This document shows, piece by piece, positions 20,145 through 31,628 of a stretch of 64,000 bases of DNA. This DNA is from Albugo candida. Lineage: Eukaryota; Oomycota; Peronosporomycetes; Albuginales; Albuginaceae. Each line of letters starts with the position of its first letter. The stretch's first letter is position 1. The notes beneath the pieces are model-generated. The model was not told where the DNA came from. It ran no database searches and worked only from the letters and a program-made list of their open reading frames with translations. Location of the stretch: assembly GCA_905220665.1 (NCBI GenBank), contig CAJNAR010000010.1, forward strand, positions 124,001 through 188,000, in the 5' to 3' direction. The translations under genes were made by a program, and so were the position numbers.

Positions 20145-21061
20145 GAACGCGTCTCTTGTGTGTTGTCTGAATGTAGATCAACTTTTAGACAGGTTCCCGG
20201 TTGAATTGAAGAATGCGGCGTCTTTGTCGCGACAAAAGTCGCAAGCAAATTTAAGAAAAACAGAAGACTGTAGTGAATGCGATCGGTGAAAATACAAATA
20301 TGTTATCCCTAAACTCTGTATTGTCGACGTAAAAGCGAGGTCTGGACCTTAGTAACACTATGGGGCGTCTGGTTGAGCATGCGGGTTCTTGTGATAACTT
20401 ATACTTGTATGCTAGACTCAGCCGACTCACTTCGAGCTGCTTTTGAGAAAATGAAGTGCATAAAAACGACAAAGGAAATACAAGTCACTACCCTTTGCGA
20501 TATGTACTTAACGTTCGATTTTGGTATTTGATCTGGTTCAGAATGTATAGAGCATGCGCCTTTCGAGCTGATCTTCTGCGCGTTCGATGAGTGTACGAGT
20601 GTACTGCAATGGTACAGCAGAAGGTCGGGCTTCTTTAGAACTTGCGTACATTGCTTTTGAGCGACATTTATTCGCGCAGTGACCATTATACACGTTTGTA
20701 ACTGAAGCAAAGCGGTCTCGAGGACATACTACTACCGTTAATAGATCAAATACGAAGCGAATGTTGTTCAGACAATGTTACCATCAAATGTTAGTAACAG
20801 TACGTTGATCGATGTGAGCAATTTAACAGAATGACTGCAATGTGAGTTTTGAATAACAAACATTCACTGCGATGCAATGAACGAACGATTGGTCGATCGG
20901 GTATATGATTTATAGCGCTACAACGAGACGAATCTTGAATTATCATCGTGTAGTTGAGGCCCTCCCATTATTTTACGAAGACACGATGGTGGGGTCCTCT
21001 TGTAAATTATTCTTACTTTGCAATTTGCCACTGAAGCTTACCCACACACCAGAATCTCTAA
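20145..21061. other. Intergenic stretch
   Basis: Lies between two outward-facing starts (20144 minus, 21062 plus). Several overlapping short frames were examined and none shows family features. Expected to hold both promoters. Confidence 0.5.
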
Positions 21062-21469
21062 ATGAAGTACCCGTTAGCGCTTTTATCGTTATCAAACGTC
21101 TTAGTGCCATCCATGGGACTATGTGAATCTGCGTTGCAATGTGCATCGACGCCGAACTGCATGTCTTGCGTACGTAATATTTCTCCAGATTGTGAGGAAA
21201 TATGTATGAATTCATCAGGAGTTGGAATGTATCAAAATGGAATAAATAACTATGGTAATACCGGGCTGTATCCCAATACTATACCTTATGGTGCTCAGAA
21301 TGGCATTCCTTATGGCGCTCAAAATGGTATTCCGTACGGAGGAAACAGCTACAATCAATATCCAAACAATATTCGAACTGCTCCAGTTCGTTACAACGCA
21401 GCATCAGCAGCTAAAGTCTGTATCACTTCAATCGCATTCTTCTTCGGCATCGCTGGATTCATTTTTTAG
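21062..21469 (+). CDS. Small secreted Cys-rich protein with possible GPI anchor
   Basis: Single exon, 135 residues. Likely signal peptide (MKYPLALLSLSNVLVPSMG), then a Cys cluster in residues 21-48 with the spacing C-x5-C-x5-C-x2-C-x7-C-x3-C. The middle is Asn/Gly/Tyr-rich with a short tandem repeat (YGAQNGIP twice, then PYGG). The last 20 residues form a hydrophobic tail (AAKVCITSIAFFFGIAGFIF), as in GPI-anchored proteins or a C-terminal anchor. The CASTPNCMSC segment resembles CASLQKCQTC of the large candidate effector. Probably displayed on the cell surface or wall; no enzyme motif. Confidence 0.75.
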   Translation: MKYPLALLSLSNVLVPSMGLCESALQCASTPNCMSCVRNISPDCEEICMNSSGVGMYQNGINNYGNTGLYPNTIPYGAQNGIPYGAQNGIPYGGNSYNQYPNNIRTAPVRYNAASAAKVCITSIAFFFGIAGFIF

Positions 21470-21599
21470 GCATACATTTTTAATTTAAGTGAATACAACG
21501 CACAATTATATTTAGAAATCTACAATGCAAAGTTCATAACCGATATGAACGACATGCATAACTGCTGGTAGATAGTTGCCTTACATTCCGCGTTTCCTT

Positions 21600-23892
21600 T
21601 TACTTTTCCGACAGCGCTTTAAATAAACTCGGAACAACTTCCATGCGCCACGGTCCAGGCCCAGGCAACACCTCCCCATCGATATTCATACAGTCGATTG
21701 ACTGATCAGGATCGATTTCAACCGCTTTTACTTTGATATAATTCATCAAGGGACTTTCTAGCTCTTTGCCCATAAAGTAAAGCATGATCAATCGAAGTGA
21801 GCTTAGTAAGCTTCCTTTCCGCGAAACGATTAAATCCAAGCAACCATCAGAAGGATGCGAGAATTGACCATCTGGAGCTGTATTTATGACTCCCACCACC
21901 AGAAACTCGCCCTTCTCTTCCTTCCATGCGGATGCGGGGTAGCGTGTACGACTGGCCGGACTACGCACGGCGTAAGGAGCTCCCGTCCATGACTTTCGAA
22001 TATCCTTCGGATTCTCATAATCGTAAACATTACCTTCTTCAATCTCAAATTGATCTGTGGCACCTTCATTCTTGATTTCATCATAGGTACGTAATTCAGG
22101 TTGTGGATCCACCGGAACATAGCGAAATGATCCAGTGTGCTTTTTCGACTTGACTAGGAATTGTTTCACTTTCAAGAAATTGTATCGCAAAGTGCCCAGG
22201 TACCGATATCGTTCCGACTCGGCAGCGATATCTCCAGCAATTCCCCAGCCAAGACCACAGTAACTGTATTGTACACCACCCGATGGCTTGGAACTCGCTA
22301 CTGTGATGACATCTAGGGGTCTCATCTTGCGTTTGATGATGCAAAATAATGCTGCTTCTACCGTGGGGATTCCCACACCCAAGCCAAATGCATTCTGCGT
22401 CCCAGCTGAAATTAGCGATAATGGAGTGCTGGCCACAATTTCACGCCATTCATGTTCCGGTCGACTCAACAATCCGTTCATAAACTCGCAAAGTGTTCCG
22501 TCTCCGCCGATAAAAACAATCGCTTCAAATGCGTCCAATGCATCGTACTCCCTGCCCATCTCTGTAGCGTGTCCGCTGTACAAAGTTTCTTCGATACAGT
22601 AATCGAAATTACCCAAATCGAAAAATATCTTCACTTTTTCCAGCCAGATTTTCCGTGCTCGACGTTTACCAGAATGCGGATTGATCACAACCTTGATCCG
22701 TCTCTTCTCCTGGATAGGAGGAGCTCGGGCTTGCCATCGTACTAATTCCTGGATTGTGTTGACCCATTGCGTCGCCACTTTTGGCGGACATGTGAAATCG
22801 ATCTGATTGTGTACACGTCTCAAAGCGCGCTCACCGGCGCCCTTCCCTTTTGTAAAGTAATGGATGCGAAAAACTCCGGGTTTATACAGCACTTGAGCGC
22901 CAACGATATCGTCTGTGAGAATTTTACCTTTTTCTGCCGATCTACAACGCGAGTCAGCAATTGAGACTCTATCACATTGGGAGATTCGAGATTGTTACCG
23001 TTTATACCAAGTTATCTCATCTCGATCCATGCGAACATCAACACGTCTATTCTTTATAAGCATTCTCGCTCGAAATTCCAGTTCGATTGGCGCGTCTCGG
23101 CGAGAATACGCCTACAAATAGAGCATTAAGGTGGAAATAACATAGCAGCAAGCTTCTCTGTGATACCTGTATACGCCGTATGCTCTCTCGCACATAATCA
23201 TCGGTTGGGTTGTCGAATGTGACATCACCCACTGATGTATTTCGATTGAGGAGCGCCGTCTTGGCCAATTCTCGCAATGAATCACGAGCCAGACTGAGTT
23301 GGCTCGCATAAGTAACACTACGGCGTTTCGGATGATTTCGACGATGATGAAAGTGCCCACTAAATGACTGGTTATCACGAATCCCCTTTTTTTTAACTTT
23401 ATTACTGACTTGAAGCGGTTCAGAAAGACGAGAATCGTGATCCGCATTGCGATAAAACGCATTTTCTCCACTGATATTATCACTCCTATCATGCTCCTCA
23501 TGATACCGCTCGTCCAATGAACGTGTTCGATGTACTTGCATCGCCTGCCAGCTTGGAAGTTGCTGAACTTCCTGCGTTGATACTGCAAGCGGTTCTTCAT
23601 CCTCAATAAAAGACCTGTGAATTGTTTCGCCGGTTCGACTCTCAACGTGACTGAACCGCACAGAAGGACTTGAGCTCGTTTCAGCGGCGCTCTTGGGTGT
23701 CGATAGTGCACCCTGCATGGTTCTGGCTCCATCACGCGGAGTCCCGAGTGGGCTGTATTCCTGTGTCGCGTTTTGTGGACTTTTCTTCTCTGACATGAAA
23801 TCTTCTTTATCACGATTCATTCCAATTTGATCGACTTTTTCGATTGAATTGACGTTTACTTCCGTACACAGGTCGTTAGAAGCTTCGGTCAT
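21600..23892 (-). CDS. Sphingosine kinase-like lipid kinase
   Basis: Lipid kinase of the DAGK-catalytic superfamily, most like sphingosine (long-chain base) kinases, making sphingoid-base 1-phosphates at membranes. Three exons: 23167-23892, 22999-23111 and 21600-22941, introns 55 and 57 nt, 726 residues. Residues 1-235 are a disordered, Ser/Arg-rich extension. Exons 2-3 carry the N-terminal lipid-kinase region (FRARMLIKNRRVDVRMD). The ATP site shows NPHSGKRRA (367-375) and GGDGT (425-429), followed by SAGTQNAFGLG, PLDVITV, and the C-terminal DGE. The usual GTGN/GSGN is GTQN here. Ceramide kinase is the main alternative. Start at ATG 23892. Confidence 0.87.
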
Positions 23893-25791
23893 TTTCGATT
23901 TTGACGATTTTCTTAGGCGAACTGAACGTCAAAACGGGAGAGGCTTTTACGGTAAAATTACTTTGGAAAGTTATCGTCCAAGCGCGGTAAGAATTTCAGT
24001 CATACTACGCTTTTATGAAATGATAGAATAATTGCATTTAAACAAATAATCAATTTAGACAATCAGTGTTTACAGTCGGTCAAGAAACTCGACAGAAAAG
24101 CGTCGTTGGACTCCCTTTGTTTATATGACCAGTTTCACTGCGCATCGCATGAGAGCAATAAACTTGTGCGGCGTGTAATTTCTCGACCAGTAGTGAGATG
24201 CATTGCATGCATACGCGCTAATCGTTTCGTAATATTTGCGATAATCCATGCACAATCGATTTCTACCTCCGCCTTTGAACGTGGTGCTCATTCGATCTGC
24301 GGCTTTGAGACAGAGGGATGTCTGAGGTCGGAGAAAGTATTGGTAATAAGCATTCACACCATTGTATGAGAGGGTATCCGCACTATGTAATAAGAGCCGG
24401 CACTTTTGCCATATTGCCATAACTACGCAGTTCGAGCATCTGTGGTAGAGACAATAACTCGAAGCATATGTCTAATCCTGATGGAATACTAAGGGCTGTA
24501 TCATCTTTTACTCGCATTTGGAAAGTCTATGCTCTGGGAATACAAACGCGGTTCGGTCGTAGAATGTCATCAAAGGAACTCGAAGTAAATCAATGTGCTC
24601 AGAGCTGCACAGACCTTGATAAGAAGAGTCAATTTACTTTGTCGTGTATGTCAAGTCGCACCATTGATATCACTGACTTTCAAGCGAATCTCAAGGTACG
24701 AAATATCGGTAAATGACAATGCACCATACCCGAAGGATTTCACTTGTTTATTCTCAAACTGGAAAGTCAGTTGGGAAAATCAATTGCATACACTACGCGT
24801 ATCAAGTCCTTAGGGTCTCCTTTTGGTACAACTACGCCTGTAAATAGGTAACACGATTTTAACGCCCGTTTCGATTGCCAATTTCATATAGCAAGTGATC
24901 ACGAAATTTTAGAAGGCTGTACTGAGAAAACAAAGAGCTGCTTCAAATTTTATATCCGATGCGTAGTAAGTTGAATCCGAAAGAGCAAGCCTATAATGCT
25001 ATAATGATGCTACATTATAAGAAATGCACCTCCAACCCGACGATGAAGATTTGGAGTTGTTGAATGCTGCATTAGAATATGTAAAGGGTCAAATGATATA
25101 CAAAGTATGGTAATCATAGCAACCGAGGGATACAAGCATGATATGCTTGGAAAGCCGCATCGTGATATGAGGCCGCATGTTGTAGTAGCTGGCGCGACCC
25201 TTGTATACATTCATTATGCACGTTGTTACTCAATATAGTTTCTGGTATAAAATCATTCCGCCGCGGCTGTATCGCATTTCGCGCTTCCAAAAAAGTCGGC
25301 TGGTGACAAAGTACACTTGAAAAATGAACTGAATGCCCACGCATTTCGATATGAATCAGACTGCATGCAATTCGCGTGCTCAGTCCGATTTTGACTTCAT
25401 TTTGTACGCTTTGTGACATTGTCTGACTCTAATCAATTTGATGACATACCTCAAGCACATCGGCATGGTTTCTTAGTCGCATTCGACCAAGATTGCTAAC
25501 ATGCATTCCTGCACTGAGATAAGTGAATTTGAACAATCCAAGTGAGTGGGCAAACAACACAAAGCTTCTAATAGTAAACCCTCATGCCAAATGAGAGAAA
25601 CCAGTCGGCATTTTCTTTTGCAAGATTGTTCATTGACCTTATAATCTACTACTGATAGTCGAACAGTTCACATAATGTTGAAACTTTTGATTGAGCAAGT
25701 GTGCTCTAGATTGCCAAATCGGCAACTTCTGATGCTTCGGATGTAGATTCTAAAAATATTGGGAAGACTGACTTCAATAAAGGCACAGATT
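23893..25791. other. Gene-poor stretch
   Basis: About 1.9 kb without a convincing gene. Short frames at 24468-24716 and 25114-25419 lack domain features. No long terminal repeats or RNA genes recognised. Old mobile-element debris is possible but not demonstrable by eye. Confidence 0.45.
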
Positions 25792-27122
25792 TCACAATTT
25801 GGAATTGACTCGATTCGATATTCTTTTCATCCAATCAAATTGCTGTAAGCGTACTATTCCGCAAGGAGAATGCAAAAGCAGTTTGAAATCCGACGGATTT
25901 GATAGCGCAGAGAGGTCGGAGTGACGATTGATCTCATCAGATTTTTGATTGTCTTCGCGATTTGCAAAGAATGACGTCTGCAAAGCCAAATCTCTGCGAG
26001 TATCCACGTTGATCTTTCCTGAAGTGACAGAACAATTCTTCGGCTGCGACAAAGCTGTCAATCGTCCGGTGAGTATCGCATAATCATCATCCAGTTGCTC
26101 AGTAGTATGCTCAATGAATTCACAATTCGGAGTTTCAATTCTGGCACCGTGTATCTCCACATCAATGGGCGTGTTGGGATTTAGAGAAACCTGGATATCT
26201 CCTCCCACCATGATACTGCTCTTCGCTCCCGGTGAACACGAGTCAAAATGGACAGTGGCACAGCAATTTCCACCAGTATCTTCGACCTCTAGCGCACCGT
26301 TCACACTCACGATATCCAAAGCATCCATCGCCTCTCCTAATACACGCATGTACCCATGCACGTTCCCAATGGACAACAAACCCTTGCTCAAAGAGTGAAT
26401 GCGAGTAGCAGTTCCGTAAATTGCTCCAAATTCAGAAGCATGTCTCCCCTTCAGCAATCGCACGTCACAATTCTCTGCCAGCAATCGTTTGCATATAATT
26501 TGAGACGCTCCGAGTTGTACATCCACCCCCTCGACTACGTTTGCGATCTTGATACAGCCATGATTCGTCTTCATTTGGACATTATCGCCACTGCAAAAAC
26601 AATACTGTCAATTTAGCTATCGTTCCACATCAATTACGCAACACTATACCGAATTTTGTGTACTGACACATCACCATCGCCGACCGCAATGCTTATATTT
26701 CCTTCCACCTTATTTAAGATCTCAACTTGACCGCTGAGAATTGATACAATCAAATCGATATTTGGAGGAAGATGTACATTTATTTCATGGGAACGAGTGG
26801 TTGCAGGGCAAGAAATGTCGACTTTTTGTATCAGTGAGTCACTTTCTTGTGTCTCGGCATAATAAATAATGTCCGTTGTGTCGTCTTGATCTGAAGAATA
26901 ATCAAGCGGTCTGATTTGAAATTTGCGGGCGGTATCTTCCAAGGTGGGATGTATGATAAGATTTGCTTTCTGAGACATTTTGATATCAAAAGCAAATACA
27001 CATTGATGCGCGAGACGTTCGAATGGTATTTCATGTGCCAAATATTTGGAATACCATCGCTTGCGTATCAATTCAGGTCGAACTTGTCGTCGCAAAGTGT
27101 TCCAGCAACGATATCGATTCAT
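25792..27122 (-). CDS. FAM185A-like putative adhesin-fold protein, possibly mitochondrial
   Basis: Two exons, 26650-27122 and 25792-26590, joined over a 59-nt intron in phase 2 to give 423 residues. The N-terminus is rich in Arg/Tyr/Trp and lacks acids (MNRYRCWNTLRRQVRPELIR), a possible mitochondrial presequence. The body is repetitive beta-rich sequence of short hydrophobic strands with Gly/Asn turns (ANVVEGVDVQLG, LLSIGNVHGYMRVLGEAMDA, VSVNGALEVEDTGG), typical of the DUF4097 adhesin-like beta-solenoid also found in animal FAM185A. Its molecular role is unknown. Start at ATG 27122, 332 bp from the divergent START-domain gene. Confidence 0.72.
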
Positions 27123-27454
27123 CTTGAATGAGATTTTATTTTATACTAGAAAGCAGATTATACAATTTCTCAGCATCGATTAATTCTGGCAGGTCAGTAT
27201 ACAGCTCATGGATGCATACTGCTGTTCTTCGACGTGAGTCATGCCATCTGCGCGAGCGCCATGAGAAACATACAAATCATGCACACGCATATACCTAAAT
27301 ATAGATCATAACACAATCATATACACAGCAGTTTCGTAACGAGCGCATCATCCGCCGGAGATATTTTGTTTGTTTTTCTTTGCGGTCAGATCCCTATACA
27401 TATTAGCTTGCGTATAATCAGCCAGCTGGTCGAAAGAAAATAAAGTTTGTGGCA
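27123..27454. promoter_or_regulatory. Divergent promoter region
   Basis: The 332 bp between the starts of the FAM185A-like and START-domain genes must serve both. No individual element was identified. Confidence 0.45.
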
Positions 27455-28180
27455 ATGACTTTTGGCAGTAATACATCACGGAGATCAACAGAAACGGAAG
27501 AAAGAACATTGCAATTTGCATCTCCTTTGCAATATCAACTTGTACGCGATAATCTAGACGCGTACAAACGAGACGCATTCGAACTACTTCTAAGGCGGTA
27601 TGCGGGAGATGATTTGAAATCTCCCGGCTGGCGACATAACACGGAAGTCGATGGGGTGAAGACGCTTTATGGTGAAGTTGAAAATAATAGCTGGCAGACT
27701 ACATTGACCACTGCAGATATACCTCAAAAAGCACATGTGGTAGCGAGTATTTTATTAGATAAAGAAAAGATGAGCCAATACGATGATACGGTTGACACTA
27801 TCAACAGCTTGGAACAACTTGACGAGAACACGGAGCTCAAGATTGTCTGCTGTAAAAGCGTCTTTATGACAACACCACGTGATATATGTGTTGTTACAAC
27901 ATACACATGCGAAGAAAGTGGTCGATATCTGATTGTCACGCGCTCAGTGAATCATCCGAATGGAACGCAAAAAGGCTACACGCGAGCTTATATCTATCTA
28001 TCTGGTTACATCATAACACCGGATCCAGCAGATAGTAACAAGTGTCACATTGCAATGATTGCGCATATCAATCTCAGCGGATTAGTGCCCCCATTCATCT
28101 CCAAGTACGCAGGTCAGACTGTTCCCATCAGAATGGTGCGAGCGATCCGCGACGTTGCTACGAAGGCGGTAGACACGTAG
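27455..28180 (+). CDS. START-domain lipid-binding protein
   Basis: Single exon, 241 residues from the ATG at 27455; the GTG two codons earlier is not needed. Nearly the whole protein is one START (StAR-related lipid transfer) domain, which holds a lipid in a helix-grip pocket. Features: an N-terminal helix (FELLLRRYAGD), SPGWRHNTEVDGVKTLYGEV, a central TPRDICVVTTYTCEESGRYL strand pair, and a C-terminal helix after GLVPPFISKYAGQTVPIRMV. No signal peptide or membrane span, so probably a cytosolic lipid carrier. Ligand unknown. Confidence 0.87.
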   Translation: MTFGSNTSRRSTETEERTLQFASPLQYQLVRDNLDAYKRDAFELLLRRYAGDDLKSPGWRHNTEVDGVKTLYGEVENNSWQTTLTTADIPQKAHVVASILLDKEKMSQYDDTVDTINSLEQLDENTELKIVCCKSVFMTTPRDICVVTTYTCEESGRYLIVTRSVNHPNGTQKGYTRAYIYLSGYIITPDPADSNKCHIAMIAHINLSGLVPPFISKYAGQTVPIRMVRAIRDVATKAVDT

Positions 28181-28299
28181 ACTGACCTGCTCAATTGTAT
28201 AATTCACTGCGAATAGAGCACATTTGCAAAGCAGATTTGTACATTCTTCACTAACGCCTTGATGTCTTGATTTTTTCGCCTTTACGATGAACGCATGTA

Positions 28300-28945
28300 T
28301 CAAGTATGTGTATGGATGTCAAATGACTCGCGTGAAGGCTCTTTGGTGCTTGTATTTGATAGTCTACGCACAGCTGACGAGACCTTCCGAGAATGAGGCG
28401 TCTCTAGCAGCCTTAAACGCTCATCTCCAATAAATCTGCTAGAGTCGGAAAAGCGGGAATTCTTGAATTGTAAACGCAGCTGCCACTCGATATATAGAAA
28501 CTCATGAATCAGTGGTTGCCCTACACACGTACACCGCTTGTAATTTTTCGCAGCTACGATGCACCAATTCTGCGTTGCCCATTGGTATACTGAAATCAAG
28601 TCTAGCTTCTTGGCATTGTGAATTCGATTTCGAATCACGATAATAAGTCCTAGACACATTATGCAGCCAACTGTAATGTTGCTGTGTGCACCTTTTGCAC
28701 ATCACCATTTCACTCATGCACAAGGTCGACAAATCTCGCTCGAGCTCGGGGCCCAGCTGAATTGATTGACCGACATTCTCGTCAAGAGTAACGATCTGAC
28801 ATGTCCCGGACTGATTCGCGGAAAGCAGAGTCCTAACAAACAAACAAGCATCGTGTAATCGAGCTGATCAGGCTATCAAACAATCAAGTTGTCGCTCGTT
28901 GTCGTCGATACGTTGTAACAATCAGTGCAACTTTTACCTTTCCAT
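28300..28945 (-). CDS. Small unrecognised protein, three exons
   Basis: Exons 28938-28945 (ATGGAAAG), 28535-28832 and 28300-28479, with introns of 105 and 55 nt and matching phases, giving 161 residues. A very short first exon like this also occurs in the eIF2B delta gene at the left edge. Features: a CMSEMVMCKRC cluster with nearby His that might bind a metal, and an Arg/Ser-rich C-terminal third with a VRRLSNTS site resembling basophilic-kinase targets. No known family. It ends only 119 bp from the stop of the convergent START gene. Confidence 0.55.
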
Positions 28946-29059
28946 GCTTATTTAGAAAAGTTCCAGTAGACATGCGTTTTGTCAAATAATATTGTTTGAA
29001 AAAACTTGAAGACGATCCAGCCAAACAATTTCATTATCCATTTTTCTTCAAATAATAAA

Positions 29060-29500
29060 ATGAAAGTTGCTTCCATTACCAGTGCCTTCCTTGTCAGTAT
29101 CTCACTCTCCAATGCGCGTGAATATAATCGTACCTTGGAAGTTTGTACCCCCAGCAACACTACCGATTGCGCTCCTCATTCTCGCAGTCTTCATGTGTCT
29201 GTGTCAAAACCTACCGACGACGATACTGGTTCTGACGCGCCCGGGCCCGATGATACTGACGATGAGAAGAGTGCCAAAAAATCTCACAAGAAATCATCAG
29301 CATCATCTGAAGACGATACTTTCGACGATCCTTTACCGAAGAAATCTTCCAAGAAGAAGAAAGCTTCTCTTAGTGATGACGATGACTTGGAAAGTGTTGA
29401 CTCTGAAAAGATTTCCAAAAAATCATCAAAGGGCGATACCGATGACGATTACCTTCCTCCACGAAAGTCGAAAAGCTCAAACAAGAAAGATAGCGAATAG
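29060..29500 (+). CDS. Secreted Lys/Ser/Asp-rich protein
   Basis: Single exon, 146 residues. The start is the ATG at 29060, which opens a clear signal peptide (MKVASITSAFLVSISLSNA). After a short region with two Cys the rest is low-complexity: acidic Asp runs alternate with Lys/Ser blocks such as KKSSKKKKASLSDDDD. No folded domain or RxLR motif. Signal peptide and composition resemble the larger protein at 40313-41965, suggesting one family. A role at the wall or the host interface is inference. Confidence 0.75.
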   Translation: MKVASITSAFLVSISLSNAREYNRTLEVCTPSNTTDCAPHSRSLHVSVSKPTDDDTGSDAPGPDDTDDEKSAKKSHKKSSASSEDDTFDDPLPKKSSKKKKASLSDDDDLESVDSEKISKKSSKGDTDDDYLPPRKSKSSNKKDSE

Positions 29501-29892
29501 AAGTAACGCCGACACGAACAAGATCGATACAAGCATCATTGTTGGAGCAAATTTCATTTCGGCAGCTACAAAATTCAATTCTTCATTTATCTTCTAATAT
29601 ACACTTTCTGCTTTATGGCTTTCGCCTCTCTGTACTAATCTTTTCTGTCCTGTTGTGCGTATCACAATCCGCTCGCCAACATCACACTCTCCCCGCTGTC
29701 CTTTACTTTGTGGGCTCAACTTCGCCTGTTCTATCGAATGCATCAAATCGTCCCCAATAACATCTTTGCCGTCGGTGATACCATGAATTCATACACCTTT
29801 CGATAAGCACCGACTTCTAAGCCTCATACAATTCTCAAGCTATTACTACCATCCTTACCATTACATAACCGTAGGAGCCCTACTAAGTACGT
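29501..29892. other. Intergenic stretch
   Basis: No gene recognised. Probably the 3' end of the secreted-protein gene and the promoter of the following metabolic gene. Confidence 0.5.
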
Positions 29893-31542
29893 ATGGTATC
29901 GGATTTTCTGTGTTTTCCGCTGGGCGTCTCACTTCCTCCAGAATCGACTCATTCGATCTCAGTGTCTCTTCCTAAATGGACTCACGTGATCGAATACGAG
30001 AAGGGAAACCCAGACGTACTTGAAGCTTTGAAAGGAGGGTATCCTCGCTTCGTATTTCATCCCTACGTGAAAGAATTACTTCGCATCTTGAAAACCATTT
30101 ACGTCGCAGAAAACAAAATGCTTCCGTCCGAATTGCTTCAAATTCTTCCAACAAAACAAGTAGCCATGCGTTTGTATGCGTTTCTTACCTGTACAGATGC
30201 TAATTGCGACAGTGAGCACCCATTTGAACGCGTGCAAATGCTTACTTCTGACCGCTTGACCGCTATTCATGCGGTCTCATTTCCCGCTTCCCTGAGCGAT
30301 AAAGCGAAATCAAGCTGGCAGCATTCTGGAGAGATTATATCGTCCCGTCACGCGCTTGCTTTGCTGCAAAGTATAAGGCAAGATTTAGATGATGTTACCA
30401 TTGACATGCATTCCGCACCGATCCATCACCAACTGTGTAAACGTATTGCTCAGCTGTACACGCAAGAGCCCGAGTTAGTAGTGCCGCCTGAATTTGTATT
30501 TGTGTATCCCACGGGGATGGCGGCGATATTTGCGGCTGTGCGATTGCTGAAAGCGTATCACGAAGCGCGGCAAATCGGTCAAAAGTCGAAAGCCATTTTG
30601 ATAGGATTTCCGTATGTAGACACACTCAAGATACTGGAAAGGAAGGAATGGTGCAAGGATGGTGTTTATTTCCTCCCGCATGTCACCGAGCCATCGTTTT
30701 ACTCTGATTTGGAAACGCTATTACAAAGAGAAGAAACGTCGATCTTTGGGATTTTCACAGAATTTCCTGGAAATCCGCTGCTGTTGGGCTGTGATGTGGA
30801 TCGAATTTCACAACTTGCGCGTAAATACAACACGTATTTTGTAGTGGATGATACGATTGGATCATATAACGTGAATTTGCTGCAGCATCAATGCGCTGAT
30901 ATTGTTGTGACATCCCTTTCCAAGATATTTAGCGGCACGGCCACAGTTATGGGTGGGAGCTTGATTCTCAGTCCTTGTAAGAACGAAGAGGCTGTAGCAT
31001 CGTGGTATCGTATGCTGCGGACCGGCCAGGATGATTATCTCATGGTCGATGATGCTGGAGTGTTGCTGGAAGCATCGGCAGCGCTACAATCGCGATTGAA
31101 CAGAGTCAATGCTTCAGCACAATTCATTGCTGAAAATCTACGGAATTCTTCTTTGATAGAAAATGTATATTATCCAGCGTTTGATGAGAATACCATGGAT
31201 ACATACGTGAGATATCAGTCTCCGTTAAGAGCAACGACGCAAGCTTTTGGTCCATTGATGTCGATATATCTGAAAGAATCAAGCGATGGACAGGATTCCG
31301 ATGGAATGAATTCCAATGCTCAGCTATTCTACGATGCTCTGAATATCGCAAAAGGACCCAGTCTGGGCACCAACTTTACTCTTTCATGTCCGTATACACT
31401 GCTTGCTCACTATACGGAGCTTGATTTTGCCGAACGTTGTGGCGTGGACCGAAAACTAATCCGGATTTCCATTGGATTGGAGCATCAAAACGATATCTGG
31501 CGCATGATTACGAATGCACTTGACGCGTGTAGCGAACGCTGA
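29893..31542 (+). CDS. Cystathionine gamma-synthase-like PLP enzyme, fungal type
   Basis: Cys/Met-metabolism PLP enzyme, most like the long fungal cystathionine gamma-synthases (Str2/MET-7 type), which join cysteine to an activated homoserine in transsulfuration. Single exon, 549 residues, longer than the bacterial form of about 400. The N-terminal 200 residues are the fungal-type extension. The PLP-fold core has FVYPTGMAAI (helix near the cofactor), FTEFPGNPLL, the cofactor Asp in VVDDTIGSYN, and the Schiff-base Lys344 in SLSKIFSG. The C-terminal domain includes GTNFTLSCPYTLLAHY and LIRISIGLE, the usual end of this family. No targeting peptide is obvious. Substrate choice between O-succinyl, O-acetyl and O-phospho homoserine cannot be read. 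Confidence 0.88.
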   Translation: MVSDFLCFPLGVSLPPESTHSISVSLPKWTHVIEYEKGNPDVLEALKGGYPRFVFHPYVKELLRILKTIYVAENKMLPSELLQILPTKQVAMRLYAFLTCTDANCDSEHPFERVQMLTSDRLTAIHAVSFPASLSDKAKSSWQHSGEIISSRHALALLQSIRQDLDDVTIDMHSAPIHHQLCKRIAQLYTQEPELVVPPEFVFVYPTGMAAIFAAVRLLKAYHEARQIGQKSKAILIGFPYVDTLKILERKEWCKDGVYFLPHVTEPSFYSDLETLLQREETSIFGIFTEFPGNPLLLGCDVDRISQLARKYNTYFVVDDTIGSYNVNLLQHQCADIVVTSLSKIFSGTATVMGGSLILSPCKNEEAVASWYRMLRTGQDDYLMVDDAGVLLEASAALQSRLNRVNASAQFIAENLRNSSLIENVYYPAFDENTMDTYVRYQSPLRATTQAFGPLMSIYLKESSDGQDSDGMNSNAQLFYDALNIAKGPSLGTNFTLSCPYTLLAHYTELDFAERCGVDRKLIRISIGLEHQNDIWRMITNALDACSER

Positions 31543-31628
31543 ATGTGAAGCAGAAGTTTGAAAAAGTAAATGAAGTAGAGGCGTAAATTCATTTTATCGT
31601 TTGAGATCGAAACATTTGCACCTTCCTT

